DNA of 64,000 nt from assembly GCA_963745765.1 (NCBI GenBank), contig CAVUYQ010000010.1:1-64000 (forward strand). Reading direction: 5' to 3'. The stretch is from Ww85 sp963745765 (GTDB lineage: Bacteria; Desulfobacterota; Desulfobulbia; Desulfobulbales; Desulfocapsaceae). A program made the position numbers and the translations under genes. Below, piece by piece: positions 26,866 through 35,451 of this stretch. The notes under the pieces were generated by a model that made no database searches, was not told the DNA's origin, and was given only the letters and a program-made list of their open reading frames with translations. Every line of letters begins with the position of its first letter. Position 1 is the first letter of the stretch.

Positions 26866-28193
26866 GGTTCTTCCGAATGAAGCGTACTTGAAATGAGAAA
26901 AGTCTAGAAAAAAGAATGGACATGTAGTCCTTATCAAAGCGACCAAGCAAGAGATAAGGAGGGTTCTACATGTCCACAAGTTTACTTTACCATGGATTTG
27001 GTGTTGTTGGATATCGGTATATTCGAACAGATTACCGAGACGGAGACATCGTCTTCACAATTAAAAGGAAGGATTTCAGCGTCCGTTGCCCAGTCTGCAA
27101 CAGCAAAGATGTAATACGACACGGAGCACTTCCTCGTTGGCTTCACTCCCTGCCTATAGGAAGGAAATCAACCTACATTAAGACGGAAATACCACGCGTT
27201 GAGTGCAAAGAATGTGAAATTATCCGCCAAGCTGATATTGGCTTCGCCGATCCGCGCTATACCTACACGAGGTCCCTGGGCCGATACGTGCTCGATCTGG
27301 CGAGGCATATGACGATTTCTGCTGTAGCTAAACACCTGGGTTTGAGTTGGGATCTGGTCAAAAGCATACAGAAAAGACATCTTGAGAAGAAATATGGAAA
27401 TCCCAACCTCAGACAACTAAAACGAATTGCCATTGATGAGATCTATGTGGGTAAGCGTGGTTATCTGACGATTGTGCTGGATGTTTTAAGTGGAGCGGTT
27501 GTCTTCGTAGGAGACGGCAAAGGGAGTGATGCCTTGGAGCCGTTCTGGAAAAAACTTCGCCGCTATCGAAAACTGCAAATTGAAGCTGCCGCGATAGATA
27601 TGTCACCAGCGTATATCAAGGCGATACGGGAGAATTTGAAGGATACGGTCATCGTTTTTGATCATTTCCATGTGATCAAAATGTTCAATGAGAAGCTGTC
27701 CGATTTCAGACGGCAATTATATAACATCACAGAAGAATTGTTACCAAAATCAGTCCTCAAAGGGACTCGCTGGCTCCTGCTGACTTCAAGAGAACGGTTG
27801 GCTACTAAGCAGGAGAAACAGCAACGGTTAGAGCAGGCATTGGAGCTTAACAGACCTTTGGCAACGGCCTACTATATGAAAGAGGATTTACGACAGTTGT
27901 GGAATTGGGAAGGTGACAAAAGTGCGGCTGAATGGCATTTGACAAGCTGGATAGAAATGGCCAGGAACTCTGGAATAGGAATGTTGAAGAAGTTTGCCAA
28001 TACATTGGCTAGACACTTTGAGGGTATATTAGCCTACTTCGATTTTGATTCACTTTCGACTGGTCCTCTTGAGGGGACCAATAATAAAATAAAAACGATG
28101 CAAAGAAAAGCTTATGGATTCAGAGATATGGAGTTTTTCAAGCTCAAAATAATGGCGCTCCATGAAACAAAGTACGCTTTAGTCGGATGAACC
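26866..28193 (+). mobile_element. ISL3-family insertion sequence with 8-bp target duplication
   Basis: A complete 1328-bp element. Left end GGTTCTTCCGAATGAAGCGT and right end (inverted) GGTTCATCCGACTAAAGCGT are imperfect terminal repeats. The host sequence ATATATAC is directly repeated at 26858-26865 and 28194-28201, the 8-bp duplication expected of ISL3. It carries one intact transposase gene and sits in an SDR pseudogene. Confidence 0.95.
26970..28190 (+). CDS. ISL3-family transposase
   Basis: A 406-residue DDE transposase, intact. The N-terminal zinc-binding part has CPVCNSKDVIRHG and CKECE. The catalytic core shows Asp in IAIDEIYVGKRG, Asp in AAAIDMSPAYIKAI and Glu in GPLEGTNNKIKTMQRKAYGF. 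GATAAGGAGG lies upstream of the ATG. The stop lies three bases inside the right end of the element, as usual for ISL3. Since gene and ends are intact, the element may be active. Confidence 0.95.
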   Translation: MSTSLLYHGFGVVGYRYIRTDYRDGDIVFTIKRKDFSVRCPVCNSKDVIRHGALPRWLHSLPIGRKSTYIKTEIPRVECKECEIIRQADIGFADPRYTYTRSLGRYVLDLARHMTISAVAKHLGLSWDLVKSIQKRHLEKKYGNPNLRQLKRIAIDEIYVGKRGYLTIVLDVLSGAVVFVGDGKGSDALEPFWKKLRRYRKLQIEAAAIDMSPAYIKAIRENLKDTVIVFDHFHVIKMFNEKLSDFRRQLYNITEELLPKSVLKGTRWLLLTSRERLATKQEKQQRLEQALELNRPLATAYYMKEDLRQLWNWEGDKSAAEWHLTSWIEMARNSGIGMLKKFANTLARHFEGILAYFDFDSLSTGPLEGTNNKIKTMQRKAYGFRDMEFFKLKIMALHETKYALVG

Positions 28194-28499
28194 ATATATA
28201 CAATACTGCCGTATTGATGTTTTTTCATAATCGGCACGCAGCCCTGGCTCAACAGGAGTGGTCCAAAGGCGTTGGCTTCCAGGGTGTTCTGTAATAATGT
28301 CATCGGCAACATCGAGGGAGGTGAAGTGAACATCCCGTCCTTTCTCGGCCAGCTTTTTTTGGGCGTTTACGCCCTTTTGCTCATCAAGGACACCGAGTAT
28401 AACCGTGAGTCCCTTACCGGCCAGTTGCCTGGCAATTTCAAATCCTATGCCACGGTTGGCTCCTGTTACGAGAGTCACGCGCCTTTCTGGTGGTTGCAT

Positions 28500-28960
28500 A
28501 ATGTCCTCATTGCTCTTTTTCGGCCGTTTAGCCTGAATTTCTCATCAGTCTAAAAAGTGGCTGAATTTTCAATAAAATTGTCATTGAGGAGCTTTCGCAA
28601 GGAGGTTTCATGAGGCTTCCTTCTTTTGTGGATACCGGCTATATTGTTGCGTAGATACCGGCTATGTTGTTGCATTCCATGAGATGTCCTCTTTTGTAGG
28701 ACATTTTCTTGTCGTGTCGGAAACCCATCCGACTGTCCGGATATCTGCTCCCCTCTCTGCAACTGGATCCTATACCGCCTTCCCGAAAAATGGTACGATC
28801 CGCCGCGTATTCGTTTCCATTACGTCTGTTGGAGATTTTCAATTTTCATGCCACTATAAAGCAGCAAATCCCCATTGCTGAGGTTGGAACAGCTATTGTA
28901 TATCAGGAATACAAAGCAGAGTAAAAATTGAACGCGTTATATCGTTACAGATCAATCATC
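28500..28960. other. Non-coding, with a short tandem repeat
   Basis: No gene recognised. At 28628-28675 a 23-base unit (GATACCGGCTATATTGTTGC + 3) occurs twice in tandem with small differences. Short frames on both strands lack ribosome sites. Confidence 0.4.
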
Positions 28961-29292
28961 ATGACCTCACCGGCGATCAACATCGGAACCTCGGGATTCC
29001 ACTATGACCATTGGCAGGGTGTCTTCTATCCTGACGGCCTGCCGAAAACAGAATGGTTGGATTTTTACTCCAAGTTTTTTCCAATCGTTGAAATCAATTC
29101 CACCTTCTATTCACTTCCTTCGGCTGATACCATCAATACCTGGAAACGGAAGACGGATGAGAGGTTCCGGTTTGCATTGAATTCAGCAGGGGTTCTGATA
29201 TCCATGCCTTCTTCAACAATGATGCAGACGGCTACGCCCCCGATAATGCCAAGGGCCTGCAGCGATATATGGATGCCAGATTATCCAGCTGA
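28961..29292 (+). pseudogene. DUF72 family protein with large internal deletion
   Basis: The start matches DUF72 (YecE-like) proteins: INIGTSGFHYDHWQGVFYP, then FFPIVEINSTFYSLPS. At about 29190 the frame and the homology jump to the C-terminal end, AFFNNDADGYAPDNAKGLQR, ending at 29292. Some 130-150 residues of a usual 240-290 are missing. An intact DUF72 gene is present at 46285-47157. Confidence 0.85.
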
Positions 29293-29316
29293 TTATTGTT
29301 ATAAGGGAGGTAAAAA

Positions 29317-29842
29317 ATGCCGGAACTGCCGGGTGTTGAATACATAAGGACCTACCTCCAACACACTGTGCTGCAGAAAACCATCACCGATATCTCGGTT
29401 AGTGTGAGAGAGATTTTAGCGGGTATATCGGTGCAGCAGTTGCACAAAAGAATCAAAGGGTTCTCGATCCAAAAGGCAGTTCGTCAAACTCCTTTCCGGC
29501 CGCCGGGACATGCTGAAGTCGGCCCTCATGAATCAGCAGGACGTTGCCGGCATCGGCAATGTCTATTCTGATTAAATACTCTTCCAGGAGGGGCTGCATC
29601 CGAAAACAGCTATTCGGTACCTTGATGACAAGAGACTCGGCAACGTCTTCACAACCATGCGGGAGATATTTGACAAGGCCGTTGCAGCACAGGGAAAACC
29701 GGGAAAAATGCCCGATTCCTATCTTACCGCGCATCGCGAATCAGACAAGAAATATCCCGGCTGTCAGAACAAAATCGAAAAAATCAGCGTCGCCGGACGC
29801 AGTGCGTGTTACTGCCCGAACTGACAGAAAAAACAGGAATAA
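29317..29842 (+). pseudogene. mutM: Formamidopyrimidine-DNA glycosylase remnant
   Basis: Base-excision repair glycosylase of the Fpg/Nei family. The N-terminal catalytic proline is in MPELPGVEYIRTYLQ. After about residue 45 there is a large deletion and frame change. The H2TH region then appears as NQQDVAGIGNVYSD with a stop in place of the next residue (usually E), then LHPKTAIRYLDD and KMPDSYLTAHRESD. The zinc finger end reads YPGCQNKIEK and ACYCPN, where the last cysteine codon is TGA. It is therefore deleted, frameshifted and twice interrupted. GGGAGG precedes the ATG. Confidence 0.88.
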
Positions 29843-30126
29843 CGGAGTCTTGCTATGCAGGATAATGGCTCCTTATGGTGCTTTTCCGAATAGTACCGCT
29901 CGAGCGCGTCTACCCTGCTATTGACTTGAAAACGCTGACCGGAAGGCGATTGAAATCCCAAAAGCGGGGGCGGCCTGGGGGAGAGGAAAGAGAGAGTTTA
30001 ATTTTGCCCTGACCCTATTATTCATAAGGGGAAAGAAGGTGAAATTTTGATCTTTACCGGTGAGATGTGCTGTCAGAGAAAAAGATTTTACCCTGTATCC
30101 GTTTGGGATTTCTGCATCCCCTCTAT
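29843..30126. other. Non-coding
   Basis: I see no gene or clear repeat between the mutM remnant and the convergent oxidoreductase gene. Confidence 0.4.
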
Positions 30127-31065
30127 TCATTTCCCGGTTGCATCGAGGACGATCTTGCCCGTTGTATGTCCAGCCTCATTGGCGCGGTGAGCTTTATCCG
30201 CTTCATGGAGAGGGAATATTCGCTCAATTTCCGGTCGGACATGACCACTGTCGATCAGAATCGCGATCTCGCCAAGCTGGGCGGCATCGGGCTGGACAAA
30301 CACATGCGCGCTAAGCTTATTCAATGCATCCATTCCCCCTGCCTCGGGTCCGCGAAGAGTTGATACCATAATGCCACCCTTTTTAAGGACTTTCCAGGAA
30401 CGCTGCCAGACCTCGCCGCCTATGGTTTCGAGCACCACGTCAGCATCATGCACCGCATCTTCAAACGCTGCAGTAGTGTAGTCAATTGTTTCATGTGCGC
30501 CTATTGACTTCAAGAATTCATGATGAGGGGCAGATGCCGTGCCGATAACATGCGCCCCGGCCCATCTTGCGAACTGCACGGCAAAATGGCCTACTCCTCC
30601 GGCAGCCGCATGGATGAGGACCTTCTGGCCTGCCTGCAGATGTGCCAGGTCAAAAAGAGACTGCCAGGCGGTCAAACCTGCCAACGGCACTGCCGCCGCC
30701 TGGAGATAGTCAATGGTCTCCGGCTTCAGTGCAACCTCCGAGGCCTTGACGGCAATGTATTCAGCATAGGCGCCGTTGCGAGATATCGATGGTCGGGTAT
30801 AGACACTGTCGCCGACTTCCAGGTGACGAACGTCTGGCCCTTTTTCTTCAATGACTCCGGCAACGTCCCATCCGGGGATAAGGGGCAGGGTTGTCATCTC
30901 CTTCATATACCCCTGGCATATTTTCCAGTCGACAGGATTAACTCCCGCACCAATAACCTTGATCAGGACATCGTCGTCATTTAAAACCGGCCGTGGTGCA
31001 TCCTCATATTTCAACACCTCCGGTCCGCCATAGCCATGAATCCGTACCGCTTTCATTGTAAGCAT
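30127..31065 (-). CDS. NADP-dependent oxidoreductase (zinc-less quinone-oxidoreductase type)
   Basis: A 312-residue medium-chain reductase of the zeta-crystallin/QOR type, without the zinc-binding cysteines of alcohol dehydrogenases. It has the GroES-like N-terminal domain (NPVDWKICQGY, PGWDVAGVIEEKG) and the Rossmann motif HAAAGGVGHFAVQFARWAG. The likely reaction is NADPH-dependent reduction of a quinone or enone. The ATG at 31063-31065 follows AAGGAGAGTTGCT; the frame stays open a little further upstream without a better site. It is complete. Confidence 0.88.
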   Translation of the reverse strand: MLTMKAVRIHGYGGPEVLKYEDAPRPVLNDDDVLIKVIGAGVNPVDWKICQGYMKEMTTLPLIPGWDVAGVIEEKGPDVRHLEVGDSVYTRPSISRNGAYAEYIAVKASEVALKPETIDYLQAAAVPLAGLTAWQSLFDLAHLQAGQKVLIHAAAGGVGHFAVQFARWAGAHVIGTASAPHHEFLKSIGAHETIDYTTAAFEDAVHDADVVLETIGGEVWQRSWKVLKKGGIMVSTLRGPEAGGMDALNKLSAHVFVQPDAAQLGEIAILIDSGHVRPEIERIFPLHEADKAHRANEAGHTTGKIVLDATGK

Positions 31066-31152
31066 AGCAACTCTCCTTGACTCATTTTTCATCTGTTGCC
31101 CGGATCATCTTCGAATGGTTTTTGAGTAATCCCGGAATCTGCCATTTTTCTC

Positions 31153-31299
31153 TAGGAGTCTGTCGGATAATGCCCTTTTTCCCCATCTCCGCGTTATTTT
31201 CAGAAAATCAATTCTCGCAATATCAACCATATGGCTGCGCTTGATTTCCTGAAAATGCCTCGATCTGAGAAAAAATTGCTATAATCCGACAGGCTCCTA
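31153..31299. repeat. Long palindromic element, copy C
   Basis: About 147 bases. The ends TAGGAGTCTGTCGGATAATG and (inverted) TAGGAGCCTGTCGGATTATA pair over some 20 bases. Inner arms TTTTCAGAAAATCAA and TTGATTTCCTGAAAA pair too. The loop-side core TCTCGCAATATCAA...GGCTGCGC corresponds to CCTCGGAATAT...CCTGCGG of copies A and B. It lies in the region upstream of the oxidoreductase gene. Confidence 0.8.
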
Positions 31300-31527
31300 G
31301 TCTCAAACAGTAATGACGGAAGGCGAAAAGTCGATGCGTTAAGGAGTCGTGTTTTTCCATGATTTTCCGGAAAAACGTACTATTTTTCCGGACATTGTCC
31401 TGCGAGACAAGATTAAAAAAAATGTTTACATTTGTAAGATTTTTTCAGCTTTATGTAAACGGCGAAGATTTTTTGACATTTTGCTCCAGGGATGTTTCGA
31501 CGCGGTATCTGCCAAAATGGAGGATGC

Positions 31528-32121
31528 TCACGAATCTTTTCCTTTCCCCTGTGAGGAAATTTGCTCCAGCGTCCGTCCGCTGTGCACGGACTTGGCCTGG
31601 GTGCTGAGCGGTTTGCGTCGGGCATCTGCCTTGCCATCCTTCATCTTGACCAGAAGCCAGTCGTTTTGTACCTTGGTCAGTGCATAGCCGCCCCGGAGCT
31701 TATCACCCTCGAGCCAGACCGTCAGGTGACCTTCCTCAAGGGCTTCTTTCATAGATTTTTTCTCCTCTTCTTCATCCTTGAGATTCCGGTAGGTGCCACG
31801 GTCCCAGATCAGTACAGTGCCGCCACCATATTCCTCTTTTGGAATAATCCCTTCGAAATCGGCATACTCCAGGGGATGATCCTCGGTCATGACAGCCAGC
31901 CGTTTTTCCCGGGGATCGGTGGACGGCCCCTTGGGCACCGCCCAGGAAACAAGAACCCCATCAATTTCCAGGCGGAAATCGTAATGCAGATTCGTCGCAT
32001 CGTGCTTCTGGATGACAAAAATCGGTTTCCGGTTCAGGTCTTTGTTGCTGCCTTCAGGTTCACCGCTTTTCGACAAGTTCCTTTTTTTTCGGTATTGTTC
32101 GAGGGCCTTTTTATGCTCCAT
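31528..32121 (-). CDS. Stand-alone LigD-type 3'-phosphoesterase
   Basis: A 197-residue protein equal to the phosphoesterase module of bacterial NHEJ ligase LigD, which trims 3' ends of DNA breaks. Conserved stretches are FVIQKHDATNLHYDFRLEID (with the metal-binding His and Asp), SWAVPKGPSTDPREKRLA, EDHPLEYADFEGIIP and GGGTVLIWDRG. No polymerase or ligase domain is attached, and no Ku gene is in the window. Its ATG directly follows the stop of the 45-residue gene upstream (TAAATG), so the two are translationally linked. Confidence 0.9.
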   Translation of the reverse strand: MEHKKALEQYRKKRNLSKSGEPEGSNKDLNRKPIFVIQKHDATNLHYDFRLEIDGVLVSWAVPKGPSTDPREKRLAVMTEDHPLEYADFEGIIPKEEYGGGTVLIWDRGTYRNLKDEEEEKKSMKEALEEGHLTVWLEGDKLRGGYALTKVQNDWLLVKMKDGKADARRKPLSTQAKSVHSGRTLEQISSQGKGKDS

Positions 32122-32259
32122 TTATTTTTCCCCTAGGTACAGCTGTTCAAATGTGCGGCATGCTTCCTGCAGTTTCTCAACCATTTCTTTATTTACGGTC
32201 TGTTTGCACTTCATGGCGCAGACTATCGACTGCTGCAGGACGGCCAGTCTTCGGGGCAT
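32122..32259 (-). CDS. 45-residue protein upstream of the phosphoesterase
   Basis: Starts MPRRLAVLQQSIVCAMKCKQ and ends at a stop that touches the phosphoesterase ATG. AAAGGAGGAATATACC gives a strong ribosome site. It is basic and helical, with two cysteines (VCAMKC). I do not recognise it. The tight linkage suggests a shared role. Confidence 0.6.
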   Translation of the reverse strand: MPRRLAVLQQSIVCAMKCKQTVNKEMVEKLQEACRTFEQLYLGEK

Positions 32260-32509
32260 GGTATATTCCTCCTTTGGTTCGAGTTGTTGTTGAAAAACGA
32301 GTCTGTGCATCCCAAAGAAGCATTGCTTCACGGATACGGTATTCAAATACCGTGCCGAAAGAAAAGTTGTCATGATTGGCCTTGATTTTGCATAACTCTG
32401 GACTAAATAGATCCTCAGCCGTTCACGATCTGCGTGAGGGCGGATTGAATGTCCGGGTAGGTAAAAGTAATTGATATGCTTAATTTTCTTATGAAAGGAT
32501 GACGTTATT

Positions 32510-33145
32510 GTGCTGAATCTGCTAGTCGAAGAGGTTATTTTTCTTGCCGTTGTCCTGCCGGCAGTCCTGACCAGGCTGGCTCTGGCTGCCGATCAGCAGG
32601 AGATGGTTGAGCAGGAGCCCAGTGCGCAGTTGAAGAAAGAGCACGACATCACCCTGAAAATGCTCGATGCCGCCCGCCAGGAAGCGGCCATGATCCGGCA
32701 GACCGGCTCCCTGAATGCGCAGCGCATCCTCAAGATGCACGATTTTTTCAGCAATTTCGTCGACAAATGTCATCATGCCAAGGAAGAGCGGTTCTATTTT
32801 CCGGCCGCAAAATTTTACGATGGCAGAACCATTGAGAATCTGACCGTGGGACTGGTCAACGAGCATAACTATGCTCGGACGCTGCTGCAGGAAGTGGCCT
32901 ATATGCTGGAGCAGAAACAGACTGACGACCCGGCTCTTGTGGCCGACCGGCTCGACCGTTATGCGGAAATGATTCGCGCGCACATCGGCAAGGAGAACCA
33001 GATTCTCTACCTCCAGGCAGACCTCAGGCTACCTGTGGCAGAAAAGGCCGGGATGATGAAAGGATTTACCCGCGTTGAGAAACAAGAACTGGGTGAAGGC
33101 TTCCATGACAAGTACCATGCCTTGGCCATGGAGATTCTCAAGTAA
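32510..33145 (+). CDS. Hemerythrin-domain protein
   Basis: A 211-residue protein with a four-helix hemerythrin/HHE domain that can bind a di-iron centre for oxygen, NO or peroxide sensing or scavenging. Ligand-type residues are in KKEHDITLKMLD, DKCHHAKEERFYFP, VNEHNYARTLL and IRAHIGKENQILY. The N-terminus is hydrophobic (residues 5-26, ending LALA), so it may be a signal peptide or anchor. The start is a GTG after GAAAGGA. It is read towards osmC, 67 bases downstream. Confidence 0.85.
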   Translation: MLNLLVEEVIFLAVVLPAVLTRLALAADQQEMVEQEPSAQLKKEHDITLKMLDAARQEAAMIRQTGSLNAQRILKMHDFFSNFVDKCHHAKEERFYFPAAKFYDGRTIENLTVGLVNEHNYARTLLQEVAYMLEQKQTDDPALVADRLDRYAEMIRAHIGKENQILYLQADLRLPVAEKAGMMKGFTRVEKQELGEGFHDKYHALAMEILK

Positions 33146-33212
33146 GGCAACCTGCATGAGACCTGTGACAGTCGCAATCAGAACCAACAACAAAGAACTA
33201 AGGAGATAGAAT

Positions 33213-33641
33213 ATGGCGATCAAGAAACATGGCTCTGCCCAGTGGCAGGGCGGACTGAAAGAAGGCAGAGGAACCATTTCCACCGAAAGCGGCGCCCTCG
33301 ACGAACATCCCTATGGATTTGCCCAGCGCTTCGAAGGCGTCAAAGGCAGCAACCCGGAAGAGCTGATCGGCGCGGCCCATGCCGCCTGCTTTTCCATGGC
33401 TTTTTCGAAAATCCTGGGAGAAGCCGGCTTTACCGCCGAATACATCAAGACCTCCGCCGAAGTAACTCTGGACAAGGTCGGCGAAAACTTCGCCGTTACC
33501 AGCAGCCACCTGACCATGCAGGCCAAGATCCCGAAAATCCACAAGAGCCAGTTTCAGGAGGCTGCCGACAAGGCGAAGGAAGGCTGTCCGATCAGCAAAC
33601 TTCTGGATGCCGAAATCACCCTGCAGGCTGACCTTTGGTGA
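33213..33641 (+). CDS. osmC: OsmC-type peroxiredoxin
   Basis: A 142-residue thiol peroxidase acting on organic hydroperoxides. The two catalytic cysteines are in GAAHAACFSMAFS and KEGCPISKLLDA. The length is normal and AAGGAG precedes the ATG. It lies head to tail with the hemerythrin gene and convergent with the hydrogenase remnants. The deletion that removed most of the hydrogenase large subunit ends just beyond its stop. Confidence 0.95.
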   Translation: MAIKKHGSAQWQGGLKEGRGTISTESGALDEHPYGFAQRFEGVKGSNPEELIGAAHAACFSMAFSKILGEAGFTAEYIKTSAEVTLDKVGENFAVTSSHLTMQAKIPKIHKSQFQEAADKAKEGCPISKLLDAEITLQADLW

Positions 33642-33685
33642 ACATTGTGTAACCCCGATAAACGGGACTCTGTTTAGTGCCCCCT

Positions 33686-33911
33686 TGAGGGCGGCGCACT
33701 TGTGGCTCACCGCGCAGATGCCGCAGACGCGCGAGGCCATGTGCGTCACTTCCGAGTGATGATGGCCCCGGGAAAAAGCTTCGAAAAAGCGGGGTGCCTC
33801 TACCACCGAGAATTGCACCTGCTGCAGTATGCCGTCCTTGATTGCAGCGGTGATGTTGCCATGCCCCTCGATCCTGGTTACATGGTTGACCGCAATGGAT
33901 TTATCTGTCAT
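33686..33911 (-). pseudogene. NiFe hydrogenase large subunit, N-terminal fragment
   Basis: Only about 75 of over 400 residues remain. VNHVTRIEGHGNITAAIKDG and EAPRFFEAFSRG are typical of the alpha subunit of cytosolic group 3 NiFe hydrogenases. RVCGICAVSH is the L1 motif carrying two NiFe ligands. The similarity stops near KCAALKG and the C-terminal L2 motif (DPCxxC) is missing. The ATG overlaps the small-subunit stop. Confidence 0.88.
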
Positions 33912-34705
33912 TGGTGTTTTCCCTGGTGTATACGGATGAGTCGTTGTATACCCTGACCTTGGTCTGGATCTCCTCCCAGGTCAAAGGATTTTTCCGGGCC
34001 GTCTCGGCCATGATGGGGTGCAGGTGATCCCTGAATAGATTTCTGGCGGGGGCCTCGGTATTGGCGTCGTCGATCAGCCCCGGCATCCCTGGCAGGCGTC
34101 GCCAAAGGAGGTGCAGATGGCAAGCCACAGCGGGTCAGCGGTCCCAGGCAGATCATGCCCTTCTCGTAAACGCAAAGGGTGTCGTTGCGCTTGCATTCCA
34201 CGCAGACCGGCTCGTTGGGCGGAGTATAGGTCTGGCCGGTCAAAATCAGCTTGAAGACCACTTCAAACTCGGCCTGGCTCAATGGGCAGCCGCGAACCTG
34301 GTAATCGACATCGACCACGTCGGTGATCGGCCGGGCCGGGATGGTGTTGATGTGCGATCCTGCGGCACCATAGACCAGCTCGACCACCTCGTCCATGTTC
34401 CAGCGATTCTTCAGGGCATTGTGGCAGCTGATGGAGGCGCAGGTACCCAGTGAGACCAGGATACCGGCATTGTCGCGAATCGATTTGATCTGGGCAATAT
34501 CCTCCTGTCGGGTGATGGACCCCTCGCAGAAGGCGATGTCGTACTGTTCGCTTTTGCCGGACATCACCTCCCGCCAGGCGACTACCTCCACATGGGCAAG
34601 CAACTTGAAAAGCTTTTCCTCCATTTCCAGCACTGTCAGCTGGCAACCCTCGCAGCAGGCGAAATCGAAGAAGGCGACGCGCGGTTTGTGAGCAAATGGT
34701 TTCAT
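33901..34705 (-). pseudogene. NiFe hydrogenase small subunit, frameshifted
   Basis: Electron-transfer subunit with FeS clusters. FACCEGCQLTVLEMEEKLF holds the first proximal-cluster cysteines; VSLGTCASIS and QVRGCPLSQAE follow, and CVECKRNDTLC plus GMICLGPLTRCG start the C-terminal cluster motif. The frame breaks at about 34125. The continuation (LIDDANTEAPARNLFRDHL to TRENTNDR) is in the next frame. All elements are of the group 3 (sulfhydrogenase delta/HyhS) type. Confidence 0.88.
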
Positions 34706-34739
34706 TTCTCTTCCTCACGGCTGTGTAATAGATGATTCT

Positions 34740-35451
34740 TCAATCCTGATCCGCAGCCCAGACCTCTTCTGCCTCTGTTTTCTTGAGCAGGTCGACATAT
34801 CTGAAGACCGGTCCATTCTGACAGATATAGAGATCGTTGAGCTGGCAATGGCCGCATTTACCGATGCCGCAGCGGAATTGACGTTCCAGCGGCTTTATCC
34901 ACCGTCAGGTGGAGGTCGATATCGGGATCATCTTGCCAACGCTCAAGCTCATTTCTGAAGAGGATAGCGTCAGGGCTGTTGGCGCCGCAGACAAGGCGGA
35001 ATGAGCCGCAATCACGACGGTTGGCGCAGATGTAATGGATCAGTCCGCGCAATGGCGCCAGGCCGATGCCTCCGGCTACCAGGAGGATATCTCTGTTGTG
35101 CATCCGCTTGAGAGGAAAATGGACTGTACCGTAGGGCCCTCGGATGCCAACCCATTCGCCTGGCTCAAGGGCGACGATCGCCCGGCTGACGTTACCCTTG
35201 GGCTGAATGCAGAGTTCGAAACTCGATGTCTGCAGAGGCGATGAGCAGACCGAGATCGGAGCCTCGCCATAGCCGAAGACCGATACTTGGACGAACTGAC
35301 CCGGCTGATGCCCAAGGGGCCTGCCGTGCGCCAGCTCCAGTTCTATAACCATAGCGCCCGGCTCCTCACGGGCAGCCAGAACCACTGCCGTTTCTCGGAC
35401 GTAAAAGACCTGCGAACTGTCATTTCCCTGCCTGCGGTCCGGTGCGGTCAT
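34740..35451 (-). pseudogene. Hydrogenase gamma subunit (FNR-like), internal deletion
   Basis: NAD(P)H- and FAD-binding diaphorase subunit. It starts at 35451, overlapping the beta stop (ATGA), with AAGGAG before it. PGQFVQVSVFGYGEAPISVC and GIRGPYGTVHFPLK mark the flavin domain; VAGGIGLAPLRGLIHYI the nucleotide domain. After LHLTVDKA about 50 residues (including the usual CGPPIM) are missing, and the 2Fe-2S end LERQFRCGIGKCGHCQLND follows in another frame, stopping at 34740. Confidence 0.85.

Larger units (their letters stand above)
26515..28499 (-). pseudogene. Short-chain dehydrogenase/reductase, split by an ISL3 element
   Basis: The N-terminal part (VTLVTGANRGIGFEIARQL, cofactor motif TGxxxGxG) is at 28310-28499. 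After a frame break and a deletion of some 45 residues comes LEANAFGPLLLSQG at about 28220-28310. The gene is then interrupted by the IS (26866-28193). It resumes with VYISSTLGALTD, the catalytic YHLSK, and VNTVCPGRIRTDL. Another frame break at about 26680 precedes the C-terminal SPEQAAETPVWLATLPDNGP, ending near 26515. It carries at least four lesions, so it is a true pseudogene. Confidence 0.88.

Noticed and set aside
28928..29347. A full 139-residue protein at the DUF72 position
   Set aside because: The frame past the deletion junction is out of phase with the DUF72 end; the last 40 codons are not real protein.
33198..33911. A single long minus-strand frame from the hydrogenase large subunit through osmC
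   Set aside because: Only the first 75 codons are hydrogenase-like; the rest is the antisense of the intact osmC gene.
34061..34453. Plus-strand frame of 130 codons
   Set aside because: Antisense of the hydrogenase small subunit; no ribosome site.
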